From Chloroflexota bacterium (GTDB lineage: Bacteria > Chloroflexota > Dehalococcoidia > Lucifugimonadales > UBA3495): a stretch of 64,000 nucleotides of DNA. How positions within the stretch are numbered: the first letter of the stretch is position 1; each line of letters opens with the position of its first letter. The stretch lies in the NCBI GenBank assembly GCA_009840135.1, contig VXOH01000020.1, positions 30,202 through 94,201 of the forward strand, written 5' to 3'. Positions 1-9,484 of the stretch are shown here, piece by piece. The notes beneath the pieces were generated by a model. The model was not told where the DNA came from. It saw nothing but the letters and a program-made list of their open reading frames with translations, and did no database searches. The position numbers and the translations under genes are program-made.

Positions 1-174
1 GTGGATGTAGGTGAGACCGTCATCAGGCTGGAGGGAAGGCAGCTTCATACGCCGGTCATTTTTGCCGGTGAAGGTGAGCCCGCCCTGCTGGGCGTTGTTA
101 CCCTGGAGCAGGCCAGGCTGGCCGTTGACCCATTGGGGCAGAAACTGGTTCCCACCGCGCTGCTCCGCTACTAA
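1..174 (+). CDS. C-terminal fragment of a retropepsin-like (clan AA) aspartyl protease family protein, truncated by window edge
   Basis: Frame 1 reads VDVGETVIRLEGRQLHTPVIFAGEGEPALLGVVTLEQARLAVDPLGQKLVPTALLRY* ; the LLGVVTLEQ...VDPLGQKLVP ending is typical of bacterial clan AA proteases. Confidence 0.6.
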   Translation: MDVGETVIRLEGRQLHTPVIFAGEGEPALLGVVTLEQARLAVDPLGQKLVPTALLRY

Positions 175-284
175 GATACTGTTTCAAAAGTCCCCTCTCC
201 CTCTGGGAGAGGGTTAGGGTGAGGGCGAGCAGGTAGGATGCATGGCCCCGTTGGGACGGCCAGAACCAGTTTTGAGATAGTTTC
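175..284. repeat. MITE-like intergenic repeat, family B copy 1
   Basis: About 110 bp, near-identical layout to 28086-28196; ends gatactgtttcaaaag / ttttgagatagtttc form imperfect terminal inverted repeats. Confidence 0.7.
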
Positions 285-328
285 TAAACCGATGAAACAG
301 GGAGTCTGCAATTCTCTCGTTCTATCCA

Positions 329-360
329 GGCGGCCCCTTGCTGGCCGCCTCTCTTTCTTT
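329..360 (+). terminator. Putative intrinsic terminator
   Basis: GGCGGCC-N7-GGCCGCC hairpin followed by TCTCTTTCTTTGT. Confidence 0.6.
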
Positions 361-468
361 GTATATTTGTCCCAGGAAAACGGGCGGCATGTTTATCCGG
401 TGGGCTTGCCCTCACTATGCTTAACCACTGTGTTTACCCGCCGGGACCGTCCAGGAGCCCTGATTGAG

Positions 469-762
469 GTGCCCCAATTGCTGAAAGACCTGAGCAGAAG
501 TCTCCTGGGCCGGCTGATCAGCCTCGGCATTTTCGCGCTGGGATTCTGGGTGCTCTACCAGGGACTGCTGCGGGACGACAATCCGTTGCTGCTGGGCCTG
601 GGGGTCATAGTGGGCAGCGTCCTCATCCTGGGCGGCCTTTATCTCATGGCCACCACCCGACGACTGGCGGCCCGCCGTGCTTCAGAGCAGGATGCCCAGC
701 GAGACTTGGAACAGGAGGAACCAACCGTTGATTCCCTCGACGGAAGCGGCAAAAGCGATTAG
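469..762 (+). CDS. Small membrane protein (start uncertain, possible GTG at 469)
   Basis: C-terminal part of the 238-762 ORF has two hydrophobic segments; upstream part overlaps the terminator. Confidence 0.45.
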   Translation: MPQLLKDLSRSLLGRLISLGIFALGFWVLYQGLLRDDNPLLLGLGVIVGSVLILGGLYLMATTRRLAARRASEQDAQRDLEQEEPTVDSLDGSGKSD

Positions 763-1297
763 TTTCCACCGGCAGGACGCCCTGGTGGTATCCACCTCCG
801 CGGCCCTGCGGGACTGGAACCAGGTTTCGGACCGGCGAGAACTCGATATTGACCTGACCGACTGCATGGACCGGGCCCCTGCCGTCGGCCTCGGCCTGTC
901 CCTGGCCCAGCCCGACCGCAAAGTCCTGGTCCTGGACTGCGACGCCACCCTGCGCACTGACCTGGGATCGCTGGCCACCATCGGGGAGTCCCGGCCGGAA
1001 AACCTGGTCCACTTCGTTTTTGACGATGCCACCCATGTATCCACCAGCGGGGTTCCGGTGGAAGGTCTGGACAACGTCAACTTTGCCTCCATGGCCCAGG
1101 GCGCCGGTTACACCCGCACCTTCAGCTTTGACAATCCCGAGGAACTGTTCATCGGTCTTGAGGACGTATTGAAGGAGCAGGGCCCGGTTTTCGTGGTGGT
1201 CAAGGTGTATCGGGACGACGAATCGGCTTCGTTTCCCGAACGGCGCATGGCCGAGGGGTGGGCCGAGGTCAGGGAAACCCTGCTGGCGGGAGGCTGA
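677..1297 (+). CDS. Thiamine pyrophosphate-dependent enzyme, C-terminal TPP-binding domain type (sulfopyruvate/phosphonopyruvate decarboxylase beta-like)
   Basis: ORF with AVGLGLSLAQPDRKVLVLDCDATLRTDLGSLATIGE...; start uncertain because of overlap with the upstream ORF. Confidence 0.7.
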   Translation: MLQSRMPSETWNRRNQPLIPSTEAAKAISFHRQDALVVSTSAALRDWNQVSDRRELDIDLTDCMDRAPAVGLGLSLAQPDRKVLVLDCDATLRTDLGSLATIGESRPENLVHFVFDDATHVSTSGVPVEGLDNVNFASMAQGAGYTRTFSFDNPEELFIGLEDVLKEQGPVFVVVKVYRDDESASFPERRMAEGWAEVRETLLAGG

Positions 1298-1428
1298 GGA
1301 ATCAACACCCGCGCCGGGGCCGTTGCCCTCCCCGTGCCAGGGAGACAACATCCCCGGAATTTTCTACCCCAGGGGCATAGACACCGGCTTGCACGTCTCT
1401 ATAGACGAACTCATGAGCGGAGGAAGTC

Positions 1429-1797
1429 ATGGCCGATGCAACTGTCTATCTGCGCATCCTTGGAGAACTGGGCATTGACACGGACCAACTCTGGCCGAAC
1501 CTGGGCCATTCCGGTCGGATACTGAGGAAACGGAGTGGTGAGCGGTTCCCTGGCCTATACTTCAATCGCCAGGGCCAGGTCTGTTACCTTACCCTGAACC
1601 CCCGGGTGGCAACCGTCCAGGTTGACTGGAACCTGTGGCAGGAAGTTCCCGACTCTATTTCGGTGCCCCACTTCGATCAGGACAAGCATAACATCGTGCC
1701 CAATCCGGGGCAGGAACAGAGGGCGCTGCGGAGCCTGTTGGGAGCGCCGTCGGGAGGCGGATTACTGAGTGCTCTCAAGAGAATTTTCGGCAGATAG
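1429..1797 (+). CDS. Hypothetical protein (122 aa)
   Basis: Clean intergenic ORF, no recognised domain. Confidence 0.5.
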   Translation: MADATVYLRILGELGIDTDQLWPNLGHSGRILRKRSGERFPGLYFNRQGQVCYLTLNPRVATVQVDWNLWQEVPDSISVPHFDQDKHNIVPNPGQEQRALRSLLGAPSGGGLLSALKRIFGR

Positions 1798-1818
1798 CCC
1801 CTGAGCAGGCGACTTCGT

Positions 1819-1900
1819 CGCTGCAAATCAACGGTTCTTCCCCACGACGTAGGGGCGATTCGCGAATCGCCCCTACTCGGATGCCGGCCGAAATGCACAT
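1819..1900. repeat. Palindromic intergenic repeat, family C copy 1
   Basis: 28 bp perfect palindrome GTAGGGGCGATTCGCGAATCGCCCCTAC at 1849-1876; flanks match inverted copy at 20672-20753. Confidence 0.8.
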
Positions 1901-1962
1901 ACTACCTTCGCTTCAGTCCAGTCTTCCTCCGTTAACGGGGAGGAAATTCATGCGAATATTCC

Positions 1963-2742
1963 TTAACCCTCTTCCGGCTCTTCCGGCTCTTCCGCCGGGC
2001 GTACCACAATTTGCTGGGCCACGGTAAACCCCATGGATACCTGGTCCTTCGGGGTTGACACTGTCATTACGCCCAGGTAGGGAGTGGACTCGGTGACGCT
2101 TACCGGGCTCTCCGGCACAATCTGCGCGGCGTCCAGGAACTGCAGCAAATTGGAATCTTCCTCGGGAATGCGCTCCACTACGTAGCCCCGGTCCTTGACT
2201 GCGGCATCCAACGTAATGCAGTTGGCAGCCAGCGCGGAGTCGCCGAATCCTGGTATTGGCCGGCCAAAAGGCGACTTCTTCGGATAACCCAGCTTTTCCC
2301 GCAGCCTGGCCTCCAGTTCACCGGAAATGCCGTGTTCCAACCGGTGGGCCTCGATATAAGCGCGATGCAGTTCCATTCCCAGCAGCTCTACCACCAGCCA
2401 CTCAGCCAGGCGGTGACGGCGGGCAATATCCTCGCCGCCCTCGAATCCCTTGCCGGTAAGCCTGATGCGCTTGTCGGTCCCGATATCTACCAGTCCCTGC
2501 TTCTGCATCCGGCGGGTCATTCCTGCCACGGAAGGCACCGAGGAACCCAGGCCCTCGGTGGGCGGCAGCTGCTTGATGGCGTCGGTTAGCTGGGTCACGG
2601 TGGGAGTTACCGAATCTTCCCACAGGCGGTACAGGCACAGCAGGTAGTTTTCGGTTACCGCTGAAAATCTCTCCAGCCCTTCCATTTCCTCGTCTTCGTC
2701 ATGCCTGCTGGCGCGTGGGGCGCTCCTTCTGGCTCTGGGCAT
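1963..2742 (-). CDS. DtxR/MntR family metal-dependent transcriptional regulator
   Basis: ENYLLCLYRLWED...SVAGMTRRMQKQGLV...RRHRLAEWLVVELLGM...EAHRLEHGIS, plus C-terminal FeoA-like region. Confidence 0.9.
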   Translation of the reverse strand: MPRARRSAPRASRHDEDEEMEGLERFSAVTENYLLCLYRLWEDSVTPTVTQLTDAIKQLPPTEGLGSSVPSVAGMTRRMQKQGLVDIGTDKRIRLTGKGFEGGEDIARRHRLAEWLVVELLGMELHRAYIEAHRLEHGISGELEARLREKLGYPKKSPFGRPIPGFGDSALAANCITLDAAVKDRGYVVERIPEEDSNLLQFLDAAQIVPESPVSVTESTPYLGVMTVSTPKDQVSMGFTVAQQIVVRPAEEPEEPEEG

Positions 2743-3183
2743 AGGAATACCTCGTCACGTGATGGCTGGGCGTCGCCCTCATACCGGCAACGGTTGCCAT
2801 TAGTCAGAAAAATGGAAAACTATAGAGGGGATTATACAGGGGCGCCGGCTCTTGTGGTAGGCAGGAGAAAAATAGGCCAGGGTCCTTCGTTTGTACGAAC
2901 CCCCTCACCCTCGACGGGGGCGGGATCCGCCTGAGGCGGACCTGTGGCTGTTAGGGTGGGCTGGGAGCTAATGCGCTAGTAGGCAGTTCAGATGGCCGGA
3001 CCAGGCCCCCTCACCCTCACCCTCTTCCGTAGGGGCGGTTCGCGAACGGCCTTATCCCCCACCTGTTCCCGCTCTTCCTGGGCCTGTCGAAAGATGTCTG
3101 CCCGCGCGGCGCATGGTTCGAAAAATTTCGGAAGACGAGATGGCCCCGCAGAATTGGCAGGGGGAACCGGAGAAGCGGTGAGG

Positions 3184-4302
3184 TTAATCAGCCAGCGCGG
3201 CGCCGTCGATGAATGGGCGCATGGAATGGCCGCAGCGTACCCGGACCATTACCCCGGCTCCAACCTCATATTCGTCGGTGTGGGAAAGGAGGCAGCGCAC
3301 CGAGCCACCCGAGTTCAGCGCAATGCGGTAAAGGTAAAAGGCCCCGCGGAACTCGCGCTCCATAATCACCCCGTTGCCATTCTCCGCAGGTTCACATTCC
3401 ACGCAGTCGGGACGGACCATGATCTCCAGGCTTCCGGCGCTGCTGCGGTCGCCGGTGCTGTCGGTATTGTCGGTGTTGTCGGTGTTGTCCTTCGGATTGT
3501 CGGGACAGGCCGGCCAGTCAGCGTCGCCAATATCCGACAAGATTCGGCCCTTTTCCCACCTGGCGGGTACGAAATCAACCATGCCAATGAACTCGGCGAC
3601 GAACTTGCTGCGGGGGCGATGGAATATATCCTGGGGGGTTCCCTGTTGCTCGATTCTGCCCTGGTTCATAACGGCGATGGTGTCGCCCACGTACATGGCC
3701 TCTTCCTGGTCGTGGGTCACGAACACCGCAGTAACGCCGCCGGCCCGCAGAATGTCCACCACATCCCGGCGGACCTGCTCCCGCAACCCCGGGTCCAGGT
3801 TGGAGAAGGGTTCATCCAGCAGTAGAAGCTCGGGACGGGGAGCCAGGGCCCGGGCCAGGGCTACGCGTTGCTGCTGCCCGCCGGACAACTCGTAAGGCAT
3901 CCGCTGCACCAAGCCGTCCAGCCCGGTCATGCGGACAACAGCGTCAACGCGCTCGGGCTTGTTGTCATTCCTGGACAGGCCATAGGCGATGTTCTGCTCT
4001 ACCGTCAGGTGGGGGAAGAGGGCGCCTTCCTGGAAGACCATGCCTACGCGGCGCTTTTCCGGCGGAACGCTGCGCCTTTCTTCATGCATCGTTTCACCGG
4101 CAATCCTTATGGCTCCCGAGTCGGGTTGAGCGAACCCCGCTATGGACCTCAGGGCCGTGGTCTTTCCGCAGCCGCTGGGACCCAGCAGCGCCACCACCTG
4201 CCCCTGCTGCACCTGGAGGTTGAACCCCCGCAGAACGGCCACATCGTCAAACTGCTTATTGACGTCCACGCACTCCAGCATGCAGTCTGCCAGTGGGCCC
4301 AT
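3184..4302 (-). CDS. ABC transporter ATP-binding protein, Fe3+/spermidine-type (FbpC/PotA-like)
   Basis: Walker A GPSGCGKTT, signature LSGGQQQRVALARAL, Walker B LLLLDEPFSNLD, C-terminal TOBE-like region; start possibly 4302 or 4281. Confidence 0.92.
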   Translation of the reverse strand: MGPLADCMLECVDVNKQFDDVAVLRGFNLQVQQGQVVALLGPSGCGKTTALRSIAGFAQPDSGAIRIAGETMHEERRSVPPEKRRVGMVFQEGALFPHLTVEQNIAYGLSRNDNKPERVDAVVRMTGLDGLVQRMPYELSGGQQQRVALARALAPRPELLLLDEPFSNLDPGLREQVRRDVVDILRAGGVTAVFVTHDQEEAMYVGDTIAVMNQGRIEQQGTPQDIFHRPRSKFVAEFIGMVDFVPARWEKGRILSDIGDADWPACPDNPKDNTDNTDNTDSTGDRSSAGSLEIMVRPDCVECEPAENGNGVIMEREFRGAFYLYRIALNSGGSVRCLLSHTDEYEVGAGVMVRVRCGHSMRPFIDGAALAD

Positions 4303-4464
4303 CTTATCTGCTATTGGATCACCCGATCCCGATTGAATCCCGGGGGCAATGTGGTTTCTTACGCCGGTAGCCAACTGGGTTCCATGCACCTCTTATGGTT
4401 TCCACGTTCGCCTGACCAGCATATATACGGCCAGGATCTCCACTCACACAAGCACAACTTGCTT

Positions 4465-4510
4465 GTCTGCTAAGGCAAGTCAGTTAAGGCCATACAATGT
4501 TAAGGCTTAT
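4465..4510. promoter_or_regulatory. Candidate operator region between divergent iron-transport genes
   Basis: Three TAAGGC direct repeats (4471, 4485, 4501) and ACTTGC-N12-GCAAGT inverted repeat just upstream of the ABC ATPase gene. Confidence 0.3.
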
Positions 4511-5357
4511 GGCGAACAAACGCAATGCTTTCAGCATACATCTTTCTTATTTCGTCCTCTTGCCTCCCAGCGTCACTTGCCGCCACCGGTTAATGCAAAG
4601 TCCTTCCTGCAGGATTGAGCTTACCATGCTGCCCAGGGAGCCGCCTGGCCTTTCCGTCGGCGCCTTCCTCCTCCTTCGTCTACAATCATCTTCTTCAATT
4701 ATTCCGGCCTGGTTCATTACCCACGGGGCAGGCACGACCGTTAGCTCCCCCCGCGCCGGACAGCTTCGGACTGAAGCTATTTGTGCCGATGGCACCTCCG
4801 GCAGCAAGGGAACAGGCGGACCCGCATTAATGCATGTCTGGCGCCGGAGAAAGTTCCCCGGTTTTCCTGGATTGCCACAAGGCCCTCTTCCTGGCGAGGT
4901 AACCGCAATACATACACACACGATGCACAAATAAGTGTTGACACTGTACAAACATTGTGCTACCCTCATATACGATTTATCGTTAACATTAGCATGTAAG
5001 TCATTTACCAGTTAAGATTGACGATATTCGCCGGTGCGTCTCCTCCACTTTTCCGTCCTCCTCCCCGGGCGGCGAAAGGAGACGCACTTCCAGTTTAAGC
5101 TGCGCCGCGCCGCCGGGAAGCCATGAGGAATCGAGGAGTGATCGGAGGCATCCCGAAGTATCGCCGGGATACCGTTTACTGGCCAACTGGGAACAGTCCC
5201 ACAACATCCGCAGTACGGCAGGGGTGAATTACCTGCCGGGCTTGGTAGGTTCTTCAAAACTCCCTTGCTCTCTATATGGAGGAGGTGGGCAGGGGCGATG
5301 AACCATATCCCGCCAGTAGCCGAACAACGTTGCTCTTGACGGTTGGGACTGGAGTCT

Positions 5358-5422
5358 GTTCGTGGTGAGCTTGTCGAATCCGCCTGAGGCGGACGGCCCT
5401 TCGACAAGCTCAGGGTGAGCGG
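5358..5422. repeat. Inverted intergenic repeat, family D, with nested TCCGCCTGAGGCGGA palindrome
   Basis: GTTCGTGGTGAGCTTGTCGAA ... TTCGACAAGCTCAGGGTGAGCGG; also at 20851 and 30881. Confidence 0.75.
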
Positions 5423-5605
5423 AAAACAACCCATCATTTAAAAGCTGTTGACCCGCTTGTGGAGTTTAGGCTCCCTTGCGGCTGTCGGACGTTCTGCCAT
5501 AATGGGTTGGCCTTAATGGGTTGGGCCGGGTTGGGAACAAAAGCAGGCCCGTCACCCGGCACCATACTGAACACATCAAACTAAGAAACCGAAAGAACGC
5601 ACCCG

Positions 5606-7222
5606 TTGAATTCACCCATTTCAAGATTAATTGGCCCGGCCTGGCGTCGGGTTGGCGCGATTGACGCCCCTCCGGCGGTGCTGTGGGCGCCCGCCCTGCT
5701 TATTGGCGCTCTCCTGCTGTTGTCGCCCGTTTATCTGACCATCCGTTCCCTGGGAGCCGGTCAGGAATTCTGGGAAGCCCTGTTGCGATGGCGGGTGCTG
5801 GAAATCCTGCTGCGCACCCTCCTGCTGGTAGGAACGGTCACCGTTGCCTCCCTGGCTATTGCGCTGCCTCTGGCCTGGCTGACGGTCCGCACCGATTTAC
5901 CCTTCGCCAGGGTGTGGGGCGTACTCCTGGCCCTGCCCCTGGTAATACCCAGCTACGTGGCTGGTTTCGCCATGGTGGTGGCGCTGGGTCCCCGGGGAAT
6001 GCTGCAGGGGTTCCTGGAGGGCCCCTTCGGGGTGGAAAGGCTGCCCGACATCAGCGGTTTCCCGGGAGCAATGGTAACCCTGACCCTCCTTAGCTACCCC
6101 TATGCTTTGCTCACCATCCGCGCCTCCCTTCAGCGACTGGACCCCTCGCTGGAGGAGTCATCCCGGGGGCTGGGCTACAGCTGGCCCGCTACCTTCAGGC
6201 GCGTGGTGGTACCCCTTCTCAGGCCTTCCATGGCCGCCGGAGGATTGCTGGTAGCCCTCTATACCCTCAGCGATTTTGGCGCCGTTTCCCTGCTGCGCTA
6301 CGAGACCTTTACTTGGGCCATCTTTATCCAGTACGAGTCGGCCATTGACCGCACCCTGGGAGCGGCCTTCTCCCTGGCCCTGGTGGCGCTGGCCCTGGCT
6401 TTCCTGGTCGGGGAGTATCTCAGCCGCGGCCGGTCCCGGTATTACCGGGTGGACCAGGGGGTTGTCCGACCTGCCCAAAACGTGCCCCTGGGCTCCTGGC
6501 GCTGGCCGTCGGTGGTTCTCTGCGCCGTCATAGCATGCCTTTCCCTGGCCCTTCCCATGGCGGTGCTGTTCTTCTGGGTAGTGCGCGGGGTGAGCGCCGG
6601 CGAACCGTTGCTGCTGCTTTGGCAGGCTGCCGGAAACTCCCTTTACATTTCCGCCCTGGCTGCTCTGGTCGCCGTCCTGGCCGCCTTTCCCATCGCGACC
6701 CTTTCCGTGCGGCACTCCGGGCTGCTTAGTTCCCTGCTGGAACGGATAACTTACGTGGGATTCGCCCTGCCCGGCATTGCGGTAGCCCTGGGGCTCGTTT
6801 TCTTCGGGGCCAATTTCGCCCGGATCCTTTACCAGAACCTGTCCCTGCTCATCCTGGCCTACGTGGTATTGTTCCTGCCCACGGCGGTGGGTTCCACCCG
6901 AACCTCCATACTCCAGGTCAATCCGAGAATGGAGGACGCTGCCCGCAGCCTGGGCCGGGGCCCGGCGCAGGTCTTCATGTCGGTAACCCTTCCCCTGGCA
7001 AGACCCGGCCTTCTGTCTGGCGCCGCCCTGGTCTTCCTTCTTACCATGAAAGAACTGCCCGCAACCCTGATTCTCCGGCCCACGGGATTCCCGACCCTGG
7101 CCACCTCCATTTGGAGCGCGGCCTCCGAGGCCTTCTTTGCCCAGGCCGCTGCCCCGGCCCTGCTGCTGGTGTTGGCATCCTCGGTGCCCCTGTCCTTCCT
7201 CATGCTGCGGGAACGGCGGTAG
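5606..7222 (+). CDS. Iron ABC transporter permease (FbpB-like, two fused permease domains)
   Basis: Two binding-protein-dependent transport inner membrane domains with EAA-type motifs (EESSRGLGYSWPATFRRVVVPLLRPS; EDAARSLGRGPAQVFMSVTLPLARPG). Confidence 0.93.
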   Translation: MNSPISRLIGPAWRRVGAIDAPPAVLWAPALLIGALLLLSPVYLTIRSLGAGQEFWEALLRWRVLEILLRTLLLVGTVTVASLAIALPLAWLTVRTDLPFARVWGVLLALPLVIPSYVAGFAMVVALGPRGMLQGFLEGPFGVERLPDISGFPGAMVTLTLLSYPYALLTIRASLQRLDPSLEESSRGLGYSWPATFRRVVVPLLRPSMAAGGLLVALYTLSDFGAVSLLRYETFTWAIFIQYESAIDRTLGAAFSLALVALALAFLVGEYLSRGRSRYYRVDQGVVRPAQNVPLGSWRWPSVVLCAVIACLSLALPMAVLFFWVVRGVSAGEPLLLLWQAAGNSLYISALAALVAVLAAFPIATLSVRHSGLLSSLLERITYVGFALPGIAVALGLVFFGANFARILYQNLSLLILAYVVLFLPTAVGSTRTSILQVNPRMEDAARSLGRGPAQVFMSVTLPLARPGLLSGAALVFLLTMKELPATLILRPTGFPTLATSIWSAASEAFFAQAAAPALLLVLASSVPLSFLMLRERR

Positions 7223-7417
7223 GGAGAAGCGAGAGGGTAGTTGCCCAACGGGTTGCCTAGAATTAGCTGGCGACAGGATCTAAGGCGGTCCTGTATTTTC
7301 CGTAGCAAGACCTACACACCGGCTTTTGCAAAGTGGTCCCGTATTCGGTTCCACAAAGGAACTCTGCCATAGTCTTTACGCCTCGGAGCTCGGCGAATCG
7401 GTTCAGTCATCGAAAGG

Positions 7418-7636
7418 CTAACATTGGCACCGGGCTCTATTCATCCTTCGAGCCTCCTTGCGGACTGCCATAGCACCCAATTTGAACGCCAATTCACTTA
7501 CAACATGGGCTACCAAAAAGCCGAAAATGCCAGCAACGCTGATTATGGCAGCAAGCCAGAAAACATTCGGAATGCACATCTCGACGATCCCCCAGGCTGT
7601 GACTTCGAACAAAGGCGTGGACTTAGCTCCAAGCAT
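7418..7636 (-). CDS. Possible small membrane protein
   Basis: 72 aa ORF with one hydrophobic helix; no recognised family. Confidence 0.25.
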   Translation of the reverse strand: MLGAKSTPLFEVTAWGIVEMCIPNVFWLAAIISVAGIFGFLVAHVVSELAFKLGAMAVRKEARRMNRARCQC

Positions 7637-7713
7637 AGTATCAGAAAGGATGCCTTTGTAGGCCGCGAAAGTGCTACACTATGGACCCGGGCTATCTCTC
7701 GTCGGGTGTTGCC

Positions 7714-9297
7714 ATGCTTCGGCTGACAGTTCTCCTTCCCTTTACAATCCTGGCGGCAACCTTCCTGTTCCTGGGACCCTTTCCGCCAACAGCGTCCGCC
7801 CATGGATTCGGTGAGCGTTATGACCTGCCTCTCCCCCTCACCTATTTCGCTATAGCCGGAGCCGCCGCCGTTGTCCTCTCCTTTGTCGTGGTGGGCCTGT
7901 TTGTCCGAGGAAACCCCGCCCGCACCGGCTATCCCCGTTTCAACCTCTTCCGGTTCACCCCGGTTAGAATCATCCTGACCGGGCCCGTGGCCTGGGCGCT
8001 GAAGCTCGCTTCCGTGTTCCTGTTTTTCCTGGTAATCGCCACCGGCCTGTTTGGTTCCGAGCGTCCCGTCAGCAACCTGACACCCACCTTTGTCTGGATA
8101 ATATGGTGGGTGGGCATGGGATTCGTGGTGGCCCTGCTGGGCAATCTCTGGGCCCTGGTTAACCCCTGGAAGATACTCTACGGGCTGGCCGAGGCCATTT
8201 ACAACCGGTTCAACCCCGACTGGGAGCTTGGCCTGGGCCTGGACTACCCAGAAAGAGTCGGCGTATGGCCCGCTGTGGTCCTTTTCTTCGCCTTCGTGTG
8301 GGTGGAAAACGCCCTGCCGGACAGCGCCTCTCCGGCCATGCTGGCCTGGCTGATCATTTCCTACAGCGTTCTCACCCTGGGCGGAATGTACCTGTTCGGC
8401 AAGCACCGGTGGCTGCAGCGCGGCGAGGCTTTCACCGTCATATATGGATTCCTCTCCCGTTTTTCCGTAACCGAGGTGCGCTTCACCGATAAGGATGCCT
8501 GCATTGAACGCGATAGGCCGGAAGGGGAACCCGGAGACAAAGCGGCTGGGCAGGGCTGCGTGGACTGCTATGAGGGCTTCGAGTACGCGGAGGAACGAGA
8601 GTTCAACCTGCGGCCGCCGGCCATCGGGCTGCACTCGGAGCGTCCGCTGCCTTCCGGACTCACGGCCTTGGTGCTGTTGGTGCTGGCCACCGTAACTTTC
8701 GACGGCTTCAGCGATACTCCGGAGTGGGCAACGGTACTGGGCTGGGCCCTGGAGCAAACGCCCCAACTGACTTCCCCATACCTGAACGGCCTCGTAATTG
8801 CCAATACGCTGGGCCTTGCCCTCTTCCCCCTGGCCTTCGCCGCAATTTACTGGGGGTTCTCATCCCTGATGCGGTGGGTTGTGCAGCGTGGCGGAGGTTC
8901 AAGTCCCATCACCGTGGAGTTGATGGCGGCCTTCGTCTTCTCGCTGGTGCCAATTGCACTGGCCTACCATTTCGCCCATTACCTGGGTTTCCTGCTCATC
9001 CAGGGCCAGCTCATAATTCCCCTGGCATCGGATCCCTTCGGGGTCGGCGCCGACTTGTTCGGCACTGCCGGCTACAGGGTCAACATCGCCATAACCAACG
9101 CCCGATTCATCTGGTTCTTCGCCATAATTTCCATCGTCGTGGGACACATCATAGCGGTGTACCTGGCCCACCTGCGGGCCGCTTCCCTCTTCAAGAACGG
9201 GCAGTTGGCCCTGAAAAGCCAGCTGCCCATGCTTGTGCTAATGGTGATTTACACGGTGGTGAGCCTCTGGATTATTTCGAGGCCGATTACCGAGTGA
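7714..9297 (+). CDS. Polytopic membrane protein, resembles proteins annotated as fenitrothion hydrolase-like
   Basis: Signal-like N-terminus ending TASAHGFGERYDLPLPLTYF, many TM segments; name by resemblance only. Confidence 0.65.
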   Translation: MLRLTVLLPFTILAATFLFLGPFPPTASAHGFGERYDLPLPLTYFAIAGAAAVVLSFVVVGLFVRGNPARTGYPRFNLFRFTPVRIILTGPVAWALKLASVFLFFLVIATGLFGSERPVSNLTPTFVWIIWWVGMGFVVALLGNLWALVNPWKILYGLAEAIYNRFNPDWELGLGLDYPERVGVWPAVVLFFAFVWVENALPDSASPAMLAWLIISYSVLTLGGMYLFGKHRWLQRGEAFTVIYGFLSRFSVTEVRFTDKDACIERDRPEGEPGDKAAGQGCVDCYEGFEYAEEREFNLRPPAIGLHSERPLPSGLTALVLLVLATVTFDGFSDTPEWATVLGWALEQTPQLTSPYLNGLVIANTLGLALFPLAFAAIYWGFSSLMRWVVQRGGGSSPITVELMAAFVFSLVPIALAYHFAHYLGFLLIQGQLIIPLASDPFGVGADLFGTAGYRVNIAITNARFIWFFAIISIVVGHIIAVYLAHLRAASLFKNGQLALKSQLPMLVLMVIYTVVSLWIISRPITE

Positions 9298-9404
9298 CGG
9301 GCCGATGCAACGGGTTATTCAGCGAATACTCGCCGACGGGCCACCCGCTGCATACGCTTATGGTGCGCAACACCTCACTTATTCAGTCCAAAGCTTCCTA
9401 AAGA

Positions 9405-9437
9405 TACAAAAAAAGGCCGGGCTTTATGGCCCGGCCT
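9405..9437 (-). terminator. Intrinsic terminator of the FAH-family gene
   Basis: On the minus strand AGGCCGGGCCATAAAGCCCGGCC followed by TTTTTTT. Confidence 0.85.
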
Positions 9438-9484
9438 ATTCAGTGTTCTTCGTGAACCTTCGTGTCCTTCGTGGATGGCCTCAC

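Noticed and set aside
3455-3490. 9-bp tandem repeats (gtcggtgtt) as a regulatory repeat
   Set aside because: They lie in frame inside the ABC ATPase gene and encode DNTDNTDNT; likely neutral length variation.
4547-4969. 140 aa minus-strand ORF in the spacer upstream of the permease
   Set aside because: No domain or convincing start; overlaps several equally long ORFs in other frames.
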